Below are positions 1-5,745 of a DNA stretch of 6,683 nucleotides, piece after piece. Every line of letters begins with the position of its first letter. The stretch's first letter is position 1. The notes under the pieces are model-generated. The model searched no databases. It had not been told where the DNA came from and worked only from the letters and a program-made list of their open reading frames with translations. The DNA lies in NCBI GenBank assembly GCA_025465405.1, contig JAODNL010000570.1, positions 1-6,683 of the forward strand, written 5' to 3'. Origin of the DNA: Pseudonocardiales bacterium. GTDB lineage: Bacteria > Actinomycetota > Actinomycetes > Mycobacteriales > Jatrophihabitantaceae. Both the position numbers and the translations under genes were made by a program.

Positions 1-705
1 GTGGTCATCGGGCGCGGTTCCAGCATCGACTCGTTCCCCTTGTTCGGTTACGACCTCGCCGACTACGAAGAGCTCTTCGAGGAGAAGACGACCCTGTTCG
101 CCGAGTTGCTCAAGGGCGAACCCGTCACCTGGAACGGCAAGACACGCCCGCCATTGCACAATAAGGACGTCGTACCGCACACCGAGTCCGGCCCCTTCCC
201 TGTCTGGGTCGGCGTCGGCGGCAGTCCCCAGTCGGTCGTCCGAGCCGCGCACTACGGCTTCTCGCTGATGCTCGCGATCATCGGCGGCAACCCCGCGCGC
301 TTCGCGCCGTTCTCCCAACTCTTCCAGCAGGCGCTGGAGCGGTTCGGACGAGCGCCGCTGCCGGTCGGTGTGCATGCGCCCGGACACGTCGCCGCCACCG
401 ACGAGCAGGCCCGCGCCGAGTTCTGGCCGCACTACCTGGAGGTCATCCGCCGCTACAGCAAGATCCGCGGATTCGCGGTCCCGACCGAAGGCTCGTTCCG
501 ATATGAGGTCGGGCCAGAGGGCGCGCTCTACGTCGGGTCGCCGGAAACCGTCGCGCAGAAGATCGCGACGAACCTGAGCACTCTCGGCGCGAACCGGTTC
601 GACTTGAAGTACGGCATGCCCGGTCTCGCACAACACGCGACTATGACCAACATCGAGCTCTACGGCACCGAAGTCATCCCGCGCGTCCGCGAACTCATGG
701 GCTGA
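1..705 (+). CDS. LLM class flavin-dependent oxidoreductase, 5'-truncated by the window edge
   Basis: This is the C-terminal part (234 codons) of a luciferase-like monooxygenase-family protein. Such enzymes use reduced flavin (FMNH2 or F420H2) to oxidise or reduce small organic molecules in the cytoplasm. The open frame begins with GTG at base 1, but that codon is almost certainly internal. The family's GRGS...SFPLFGYDL block, which normally sits about 100 residues into a protein of roughly 340, appears here at residues 4-19. Other family signatures are VWVGVGGSPQSVVRAA (68-83), the glycine-rich LAIIGG (91-96) and ALYVGSPETVAQKI (175-188) near the C-terminus. It ends at TGA 703-705 and converges on the minus-strand operon, so it is probably not co-transcribed with any other gene here. 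The cofactor (FMN or F420) and substrate cannot be told from this part. Confidence 0.88.
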   Translation: MVIGRGSSIDSFPLFGYDLADYEELFEEKTTLFAELLKGEPVTWNGKTRPPLHNKDVVPHTESGPFPVWVGVGGSPQSVVRAAHYGFSLMLAIIGGNPARFAPFSQLFQQALERFGRAPLPVGVHAPGHVAATDEQARAEFWPHYLEVIRRYSKIRGFAVPTEGSFRYEVGPEGALYVGSPETVAQKIATNLSTLGANRFDLKYGMPGLAQHATMTNIELYGTEVIPRVRELMG

Positions 706-743
706 AGCGGTGGCCGTCGGAATGTGCGCGACGACCTGATCAA

Positions 744-764
744 AGTCCGGAAGACTGTCGGACT
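744..764 (+). terminator. Possible terminator hairpin after the LLM gene
   Basis: A 6-bp inverted repeat AGTCCG / CGGACT encloses a 9-base loop, 38 bases after the stop of the LLM gene. No T-run follows, so it is not a classical intrinsic terminator. Actinomycetes do use hairpins without a U-tract, so a terminator role is possible but weak. The hairpin ends immediately before the GTG of the hen1-like fragment. Confidence 0.25.
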
Positions 765-899
765 GTGCTCCTGACGATCTCCACAACTCACGACCCTGCG
801 ACCGACCTCGGCTACCTGCTGCACAAGCACCGACGGGTGCACGAGTGTGTCTTCGCAGTGCTCGCTCTCGAGTCCGAACCCGTAGACCCGCGGCTATGA
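765..899 (+). pseudogene. hen1: hen1 5'-end relic (RNA 3'-terminal ribose 2'-O-methyltransferase fragment)
   Basis: Reading from GTG 765 gives a 44-residue peptide ending at TGA 897-899. Its first 22 residues include LLTISTTH followed by ATDLGYLLHKH, which closely matches the conserved N-terminus of bacterial Hen1 as I remember it. Hen1 2'-O-methylates the 3' end of RNA during RNA repair with the kinase/phosphatase/ligase Pnkp. Intact Hen1 is a protein of roughly 450-500 residues. Here the usual ...KHPDRV... appears as KHRRVHE, a net loss of about one codon. Beyond residue 28 the resemblance fades: VFAVLALESEPVDP may correspond to a later stretch of the Hen1 N-terminal domain joined after an internal deletion. 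Neither the methyltransferase domain nor pnkp is present. I see no clear Shine-Dalgarno. It is most simply a decayed remnant left between convergent genes; expression as a micropeptide is possible but unsupported. Identification rests on memory of the family, not a search. Confidence 0.7.
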
Positions 900-920
900 C
901 CGTCAGTGCCTCAGCGGGCC

Positions 921-1946
921 TCAGAGACTGTGTAGGAGATCCGGCGTGAGATCCACAACCTGCTGAACTCCGGCCCGCGCCATCGTCGCCCGCAGATCGT
1001 CGATGAGGGCGGTCATGACCTCTGACACTCCCGCACCGCCGTTCGCAGCCAGCCCCCAGAGCACAGGTCTGCCGATACCGACGGTTCGTGCCCCCAGGGC
1101 AAGAGCGGTAAGGGCGTCGACGCCGCTGCGGATGCCGCCGTCCACGTGGACCTCACCTGAGCCGCCGACGGCCTCCACCACCGCGGCCAGGCAGTCCGCG
1201 GTGGCAGCGACACGAGACAGCTGGCGTCTCCCGTGATTGGACACGACGACGCCGCGGGCTCCGGCCGCGATGCATCCGCGCGCGTCGTCGCCTCGCAGCA
1301 CGCCCTTCACGACAAACGGAAGCCCGACCTCGTCGGCCAACCGCGCCGCGTCGTCGATCGTCGCGGACGGATCCTGTGCCGTGGCACCCGCGTCAATCGC
1401 CGCGGCGTCCACATCGAGATTCACGGTGTGTGCGGTCATCGTGCCGAGGCCGGCGGCAAATCGCGTCTGCGACGCGAGGTAGGGAGTGTCGCCGGTGATG
1501 ACGAGAGCGTTGGCTCCGAACGCCTTTGCCCGCTCGACAAGGTGTTGAGTCAGGACCTTGTCGCGCATCAGATACACCTGCAACCACCACTCGGGGCACG
1601 CCGCACCGATCGCTTCGAAGCGACTGGTCGAGCGGGCGGACACGACCATCACCGCGCCCGTCGCGCGCGCGGCTGCCGCAGTCGCGACTTCGCCCTCTGA
1701 ATGAAAGAACGTCTGGTAGCCGGTAGGGCTGATCACCAGTGGCGTCGCGAGCGGAAGGCCAAACGCGTCGACGTCGAGATTGACGGACTCGACGTCGCGC
1801 AGCACATGCGGAAGCACGCGGTAGCGCGCCCAACCAGGCCCGCGATCCTCGCCGGGTTCATCGGTGCTGGCCTCGCAGAACTCCCACACCTGCGGGCTCA
1901 GCGCGGCCTGCGCCTGTCGCCGCAGCTCCGCGATTGCTGCCAGCAT
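921..1946 (-). CDS. FMN-dependent alpha-hydroxy-acid oxidase/dehydrogenase
   Basis: A 341-residue TIM-barrel flavoprotein of the glycolate oxidase / L-lactate dehydrogenase family, which oxidises a 2-hydroxy acid to a 2-oxo acid. Family landmarks in order are RYRVLPHVLRDV (41-52), SPTGYQTFFHSEGE (73-86), LQVY with active-site Tyr125, TGDTP with Asp153, VVKGVL with Lys214, SNHGRRQL with catalytic His238 and Arg241, HVDGGIRSG (267-275) for the FMN phosphate, and IGRP (291-294). By ungapped comparison with spinach glycolate oxidase, Tyr24 is Phe23 and Arg164 is Gln160, with an Arg two residues later. The segment between the N-terminal helix and RYR is short, so the protein sits at the small end of the family (usually 350-400). 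The ATG start is secure: AGGTAGG lies 8 bases upstream (complement of 1955-1961) and contains an in-frame TAG. It is the last gene of the minus operon, 33 bases after the acyl-CoA synthetase. The substrate (lactate, glycolate, mandelate or other) is not determined. Confidence 0.88.
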   Translation of the reverse strand: MLAAIAELRRQAQAALSPQVWEFCEASTDEPGEDRGPGWARYRVLPHVLRDVESVNLDVDAFGLPLATPLVISPTGYQTFFHSEGEVATAAAARATGAVMVVSARSTSRFEAIGAACPEWWLQVYLMRDKVLTQHLVERAKAFGANALVITGDTPYLASQTRFAAGLGTMTAHTVNLDVDAAAIDAGATAQDPSATIDDAARLADEVGLPFVVKGVLRGDDARGCIAAGARGVVVSNHGRRQLSRVAATADCLAAVVEAVGGSGEVHVDGGIRSGVDALTALALGARTVGIGRPVLWGLAANGGAGVSEVMTALIDDLRATMARAGVQQVVDLTPDLLHSL

Positions 1947-1979
1947 GGCGTGAACCTACCTGTCGTCGCGTTCGTCGCC

Positions 1980-3575
1980 TCACCCGATGCGACGGGTGTG
2001 TCCCTGCCAGGCCTGTTCCCGAAGCACGTACTTCTGGATCTTGCCGGTCGAGGTCTTGGGCAGGTCCCCGAACACGACGACCTTCGGCGCCTTGAACCGC
2101 GCCAGCCGTCCGCGAACATGGTCGATCAGCTCTTCTGCCGTGACGTGATGACCTTCGCGCAGTGTGACGAACGCGCCCGGAACCTCTCCCCACCGCTCGT
2201 CGGGCACCGCGACCACAGCCACGTCGAGCACGGCCGGGTGCTCGGACAGCGCCTGTTCGATCTCGACGCTCGCGATGTTCTCTCCTCCCGAGATGATCAC
2301 GTCCTTCGACCGATCACGCAGCTCGACGTAACCGTCCGGGTGCAGCACGCCCAGGTCACCCGTGCGGAACCAGCCGTCCGGTGCCGCGGCCGCGGTGGCC
2401 TCCGGGTCCTTCAGATATCCCAGCATCAGGTTGTTGCCGCGAAGCGCGATCTGTCCCACAGTGTCTCCGTCGGCCGGCACGTCGGCGCCGTTCTCGTCCA
2501 CCACTCGCGCGCGCTGTGAAATCAGATTGGCGACGCCTTGACGAGCCTTGAGCCGGGCCTGCTCGTCGGTGTTCAATGCGGTCCACTCGGGACGCCAGTC
2601 GCAGATCATCACGGGTCCGTAGGTTTCGGTGAGCCCATAGAGGTGGGTGACCGAGAAGCCGAGCTCGCTGGTGCGGCGCAAGATCGCCGGGCTCGGCGGA
2701 GCGCCTCCTGTCGCAATCTGTACCGGCGGCCCGGTGACACCGCTGCCGGCGGATTCGGCATTGGCGATCATTGTCAGCACGGTGGGTGCGCCGCACATGT
2801 GCGTGACGCCTTCGGCCCGGATCAACCGCCAGATCTCGTCCGGATCAACGCTCGCCAGGCACACGTGGGTAGCAGCGACGGCGGTCACTGCCCACGGAAA
2901 GCACCAGCCGTTGCAGTGGAACATCGGCAAGGTCCACAGGTACACCGACGAGGGCGACAGCCCCATGTGTGCCACCATCGCCAGTGACTGCAGATAAGCA
3001 CCGCGGTGCTGATACATGACGCCCTTGGGTTTGCCGGTCGTTCCCGACGTGTAGTTGATCGACAGGAGCGCGCCTTCGTCGATCGGACGGACGACCTCGG
3101 GGCGTCCGTCCGTGGCGAGCTGTTCGTACCGCTCATCAGCGCGTAGCCGCAGCGGGGGAGTGTCCATGAGCGCGTACACGTCGCCGACGACCTCGTCGAA
3201 GGACGGCTCGTGAATCAGGATGGCCGCCTCCGAGTGGCTCAGTACGTAGGCGATCTCGTTGGCGGAGAGCCTCGTATTGACGGCCACCAGCGGGACGCCC
3301 GCCAGCGGCACCGCGAAGTGGGCCTCGAGAAGCACATGAGTGTTCGCGGCGAGGACCGCCACCGGCCGACCGTCCGCGAGTGGCCGCAGCGCTCCGGCGA
3401 GGCGGTGGCACCGCTCTTGCAATTGCCAGTACGTCAGGCGCAGGTTCCCATCGATGACTGCGATGCGGTCCCCGTGCGCGGTCGCCGCGCGGTCGAGATA
3501 CGACAGGGGGCTGAGCGGCTCGTACGACAGGACCGGGTGCTGTCCGTTCGTCTCGCCACGGTTTAGAGGGAACAC
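1980..3575 (-). CDS. AMP-forming acyl-CoA synthetase (fatty/aryl acid-CoA ligase)
   Basis: A full-length 531-residue ANL-superfamily enzyme that activates a carboxylic acid with ATP to an acyl-adenylate and transfers it to CoA. Visible motifs are the phosphate loop YTSGTTGKPKGV (175-186), the acyl-pocket region MFHCNGWCFPW (218-228), YGLTET (313-318), GWFRTGDLG (401-409, ribose-binding Asp407), the hinge DRSKDVIISGGENI (421-434), and PKTSTGKIQK with catalytic Lys512. The NGWCFPW and CDWRPEW stretches resemble the AlkK / medium-chain and plant-type AAE branch rather than very-long-chain ligases, so a short- or medium-chain or aromatic acid is likely; this is inference. The start is GTG, 13 bases after the stop of the VOC gene. 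There is no strong Shine-Dalgarno, which suggests translation coupled to the upstream gene. It is the middle gene of the minus operon. Confidence 0.93.
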   Translation of the reverse strand: MFPLNRGETNGQHPVLSYEPLSPLSYLDRAATAHGDRIAVIDGNLRLTYWQLQERCHRLAGALRPLADGRPVAVLAANTHVLLEAHFAVPLAGVPLVAVNTRLSANEIAYVLSHSEAAILIHEPSFDEVVGDVYALMDTPPLRLRADERYEQLATDGRPEVVRPIDEGALLSINYTSGTTGKPKGVMYQHRGAYLQSLAMVAHMGLSPSSVYLWTLPMFHCNGWCFPWAVTAVAATHVCLASVDPDEIWRLIRAEGVTHMCGAPTVLTMIANAESAGSGVTGPPVQIATGGAPPSPAILRRTSELGFSVTHLYGLTETYGPVMICDWRPEWTALNTDEQARLKARQGVANLISQRARVVDENGADVPADGDTVGQIALRGNNLMLGYLKDPEATAAAAPDGWFRTGDLGVLHPDGYVELRDRSKDVIISGGENIASVEIEQALSEHPAVLDVAVVAVPDERWGEVPGAFVTLREGHHVTAEELIDHVRGRLARFKAPKVVVFGDLPKTSTGKIQKYVLREQAWQGHTRRIG

Positions 3576-3588
3576 TGCGCGGCTCGTC

Positions 3589-4110
3589 TCAGCCGACCCG
3601 TTCCGCAGGGCGGTTGGCCAGGTACTCCGCGATGGCCTGCTTGCGCTCCTGCTCGGGGTAATACGCGATCTGGATCAGTTCGAGCGCGAGTCCGTCCGGA
3701 TCGCTGAAGTAGACCCATCGCCAGCCGGCGAGCGGGCCGTCGTCGACCACGTTCACGTCGCCGTAGAACTCGACGCCTTTACCCTCGAGCTCGGCCTTCT
3801 TCGCCCACACGTCTTCCACTTTGAAGCAGACATGCGCCGCGCCCAGACGGTTGTTCGGTACGGGCCGGGTAGCCGTCTGCGCCGGCTTGCGGTACTCGAG
3901 CAACTCGACGGTGCTGGACGGTCCCACCCAGAACGTGACTTGGCGCAGTTCGGCGCCGGGCACGCCGACGCCGCGTTCGAGGGCGGGTCCGCTGAACCAC
4001 GGCGTGGGTTCGTTGTAGAACTCGAGGCCGAGCAGGTCGTGGTAGAACCGGATGGACCGATCGAGGTCGCTGACCACCAGTCCGGTGTGGTGCACCCCGA
4101 GCAGCGCCAT
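3589..4110 (-). CDS. VOC (glyoxalase-fold) family metalloprotein
   Basis: A 173-residue protein with two vicinal-oxygen-chelate beta-alpha-beta-beta-beta repeats, roughly residues 4-75 and 89-150. The repeats open with VHHTGLVVSDLDRSIRFY and AAHVCFKVEDV. The four expected metal ligands can be placed as His8, Glu69 (in VELLEY), His93 and Glu144 (in LALELIQ). That matches the H-E/Q-H-E arrangement of glyoxalase I and methylmalonyl-CoA epimerase, so it is probably an active metal-dependent enzyme. A charged C-terminal tail (about 152-173) follows the second module. The fold covers lyases, epimerases, dioxygenases and resistance proteins, and the reaction cannot be chosen from sequence. An acyl-CoA synthetase next door makes an epimerase-like role on a CoA ester or keto intermediate conceivable. 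The start is ATG with a clear GGAGG 5 bases upstream. It is the first gene of the minus operon. Confidence 0.9.
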   Translation of the reverse strand: MALLGVHHTGLVVSDLDRSIRFYHDLLGLEFYNEPTPWFSGPALERGVGVPGAELRQVTFWVGPSSTVELLEYRKPAQTATRPVPNNRLGAAHVCFKVEDVWAKKAELEGKGVEFYGDVNVVDDGPLAGWRWVYFSDPDGLALELIQIAYYPEQERKQAIAEYLANRPAERVG

Positions 4111-4115
4111 CGCAG

Positions 4116-4120
4116 CCTCC
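4116..4120 (-). promoter_or_regulatory. Ribosome binding site of the VOC gene
   Basis: GGAGG on the minus strand lies 5 bases before the ATG at 4110. It is the strongest Shine-Dalgarno of the minus operon and fixes the start of its first gene. Confidence 0.75.
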
Positions 4121-4139
4121 GATACCGATGTGTGTAGCT

Positions 4140-4168
4140 ATGCTGAACCACGTCGGGCGCCCCGTCAA
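4140..4168 (-). promoter_or_regulatory. Candidate promoter for the minus-strand operon
   Basis: On the minus strand, TTGACG (4168-4163) is followed after 17 bases by CAGCAT (4145-4140), which matches TATAAT at three positions including the second A and last T. Transcription would start about 30 bases before the VOC ATG. The -35 is good and the -10 is poor, so the call is tentative. Confidence 0.35.
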
Positions 4169-4246
4169 CTGTTACTGAGCCGCAGAAGTCCGCGCGTAGC
4201 GGGGATTTGCCGGTGTTGACGCGACATCACGCAGCGGTGTTAACTG
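4164..4246. repeat. Two copies of GTYAACTG in the divergent control region
   Basis: GTCAACTG at 4164-4171 and GTTAACTG at 4239-4246 are direct repeats with starts 75 bases apart, about seven helical turns. The first overlaps the candidate -35 of the minus operon and the second overlaps the candidate -10 of the plus operon. The second also lies in an imperfect palindrome, GTGTTAACTGACAC, with 5 of 7 pairs matching. They could be operator sites for one regulator acting on both operons. An 8-base word occurring twice is weak evidence, and no regulator gene is in the window. Confidence 0.25.
4216..4245 (+). promoter_or_regulatory. Candidate promoter for the M24-E1 operon
   Basis: TTGACG (4216-4221) is followed after 18 bases by TTAACT (4240-4245), a weak -10. 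Transcription from here would give a leader of about 125 bases before the ATG at 4378. The same TTGACG hexamer serves as the candidate -35 on the opposite strand at 4163-4168, so the two promoters would point away from each other. Confidence 0.3.
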
Positions 4247-4307
4247 ACACAGAACGCTCGGTGGGCAGGGCCCCGTGCGGCGGCTGCCGTTCGCTGTGGC
4301 GGGATAC

Positions 4308-4340
4308 CACCGCCTCACGGCGGTGATCAGGCTTCTTGAT
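4308..4340 (+). other. Two tandem hairpins in the M24 leader
   Basis: CACCGCC (4308-4314) pairs perfectly with GGCGGTG (4319-4325) across a TCAC loop. It is followed with no gap by ATCAGG (4326-4331) pairing with CTTGAT (4335-4340) across CTT, with one G-T wobble. They end 24 bases before the Shine-Dalgarno of the M24 gene and would lie in its 5' untranslated leader. There is no T-run after them. A role in mRNA stability or regulation is possible. I do not recognise a known riboswitch class. Confidence 0.4.
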
Positions 4341-4364
4341 GCGGGTGATCGCCTATGTGGTTGC

Positions 4365-4370
4365 GGAGGA
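4365..4370 (+). promoter_or_regulatory. Ribosome binding site that sets the M24 start
   Basis: GGAGGA lies 7 bases before the ATG at 4378. The open frame extends upstream to TTG 4336 and ATG 4339, but those codons have no Shine-Dalgarno and sit inside or beside the leader hairpin. The 4378 start, giving an N-terminus of MSTATFG, is therefore preferred. Confidence 0.8.
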
Positions 4371-4377
4371 AAGACTC

Positions 4378-5745
4378 ATGAGCACGGCCACTTTCGGGAC
4401 GAACGTTGTCGACTGGGAGACGCGGGTCGATGTCGGGCGACTGCGCGCGGAACGGCTCTCCAGGCTCAAGTCGCATCTCGAGGGTTCCGAGGTGGGGTCT
4501 CTGCTGACCTTCGACTTCCACAACATCCGGTACATGACGGCCACGCACATCGGCACCTGGGCGATGGACAAGCTCATCCGCTTTGCGCTCCTGCCGCGCG
4601 GCGGTGAGCCGGTGCTGTGGGACTTCGGCTCCGCGGCACGCCACCATCAGCTCTACGCCCCATGGCTGGACTACCGGACCGACGACGAGATCACCCGCGG
4701 TGTCGACGGATACAGCGGCGCTCGCGCAGGAATCTCAGTGTTGCGTGGCGCATTCCACCCGTCTTCCGGAATCGCCGAGTCGGTTGCCGACAAGATCTAC
4801 ACCGAGCTCGAACGATTCGGCTTGCAGAACGAACCCATCGGCGTCGACCTGATCGAAATGCCGGTGTTGCAAGCGCTGCAGGCGAGAGGGCTCAGCGTCG
4901 TCGACGGACAGCAGGTGTTCCTCGAAGCCCGCCGAATCAAGACTCGCGACGAGATCACACTGCTCACGACAGCGGCCTCCATGGTCGACGCCGCCTACGA
5001 CGACTTGTACGCGTTCCTGCGGCCGGGCGTCCGGGAGAACGAGACGGTGGGGCTGGTGTCGAAGAAGCTGTTCGACCTCGGCTCGGAGCAGGTCGAAGGT
5101 GTCAATGCGATCTCCGGCGAGCGCTGTTCGCCGCATCCACACGTCTTCTCCGACCGGATCCTGCGTCCCGGCGACCCCGCATTCTTCGACATCCTGCATA
5201 GCTTCATGGGTTATCGCACGTGCTACTACCGGACATTCGCGGTAGGCAGCGCGTCGAGCGCGCAGGTGGACGCGTACAAGCGCTGCCGCGAGTACATGGA
5301 TGTGGCCATCGAGGCGGTGAAGCCGGGTGCGACGACGGCCGACATCGTCAGTCTCTGGCCCACGGCCCAGGAGTTCGGCTTCGCCGACGAGGAGGCCGCC
5401 TTCGCGCTGCAGTACGGGCACGGAGTAGGGCTGTCGATCTGGGAGAAGCCCATCTTCAGCCGGCTCGTGTCGCTCGACCATCCCGAGGTGCTCGAAGAGG
5501 GAATGGTGTTCGCGCTCGAGACGTACTGGCCCGCCTCGGACGGGTGGGGAGCGGCTCGCATCGAGGAGGAGCTCGTGGTCACGGCCGGCGGCGCGGAGGT
5601 GATCACCAAATTTCCTGCCGAGGAGCTGCTCGTGGCCGGCCAGCGATACTTCACGACGGGCGGTTTCCTGCCCACAGAGCGCGACAGCCAGTCACATATC
5701 AACAACCGACGGCAAGGAAGCGCGACGATCCCGGAGCCGGCATGA
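4378..5745 (+). CDS. M24 family (creatinase/prolidase-like) protein with altered metal site
   Basis: A 455-residue cytoplasmic protein with an N-terminal creatinase-like domain (about 10-170) and a C-terminal pita-bread domain (about 185-440). The family covers Xaa-Pro peptidases, methionine aminopeptidase, creatinase and the DMSP lyase DddP, so the fold does not fix the reaction. Metal-ligand positions of the peptidases map to Asp271 (FFDILHS), Cys282 (GYRTCYYRTF, where GYxSDxTRTF is usual), His348 (YGHGVG), Glu381 (FALETY) and Glu396 (AARIEEE). Second-shell His255 in SPHPHVFSD is kept. Cys282 stands exactly 11 residues after Asp271, as the normal aspartate would, so the dinuclear site is incomplete or rebuilt. 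An ordinary aminopeptidase activity is therefore doubtful; a hydrolase or lyase on a small molecule is more likely. Its stop overlaps the next start (ATGA), indicating translational coupling to the E1 alpha subunit. Confidence 0.88.
   Translation: MSTATFGTNVVDWETRVDVGRLRAERLSRLKSHLEGSEVGSLLTFDFHNIRYMTATHIGTWAMDKLIRFALLPRGGEPVLWDFGSAARHHQLYAPWLDYRTDDEITRGVDGYSGARAGISVLRGAFHPSSGIAESVADKIYTELERFGLQNEPIGVDLIEMPVLQALQARGLSVVDGQQVFLEARRIKTRDEITLLTTAASMVDAAYDDLYAFLRPGVRENETVGLVSKKLFDLGSEQVEGVNAISGERCSPHPHVFSDRILRPGDPAFFDILHSFMGYRTCYYRTFAVGSASSAQVDAYKRCREYMDVAIEAVKPGATTADIVSLWPTAQEFGFADEEAAFALQYGHGVGLSIWEKPIFSRLVSLDHPEVLEEGMVFALETYWPASDGWGAARIEEELVVTAGGAEVITKFPAEELLVAGQRYFTTGGFLPTERDSQSHINNRRQGSATIPEPA

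Noticed and set aside
1..3. GTG at base 1 as the true start of the LLM oxidoreductase
   Set aside because: The conserved GRGS block would then be at the extreme N-terminus and about 100 residues of the barrel would be missing. The gene is cut by the window edge.
827..840. GCACC-GACG-GGTGC hairpin as terminator of the minus operon
   Set aside because: The stem is only 5 bp with no T-run on either strand, and it lies within the hen1-like coding remnant, where it is explained by codons for HKHRRV.
921..1946. Hydroxy-acid oxidase as MftD of a mycofactocin cluster
   Set aside because: No mycofactocin precursor, radical SAM maturase or other mft gene lies in the window, and the neighbours are a ligase and a VOC protein.
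1701..2519. 272-residue open frame on the plus strand
   Set aside because: It spans the antisense of the hydroxy-acid oxidase start and the acyl-CoA synthetase end. The translation is Arg/His/Val-rich with no family resemblance.
4336..4377. Upstream TTG (4336) or ATG (4339) as start of the M24 protein
   Set aside because: These starts lack a Shine-Dalgarno and lie at the leader hairpins, while GGAGGA is correctly spaced for ATG 4378.
4378..5745. M24 protein as the DMSP lyase DddP, with the acyl-CoA synthetase as DmdB
   Set aside because: DddP keeps an aspartate-rich metal site, whereas this protein has Cys at the second ligand position. The ligase motifs shared with DmdB are common to many short- and medium-chain acyl-CoA synthetases.
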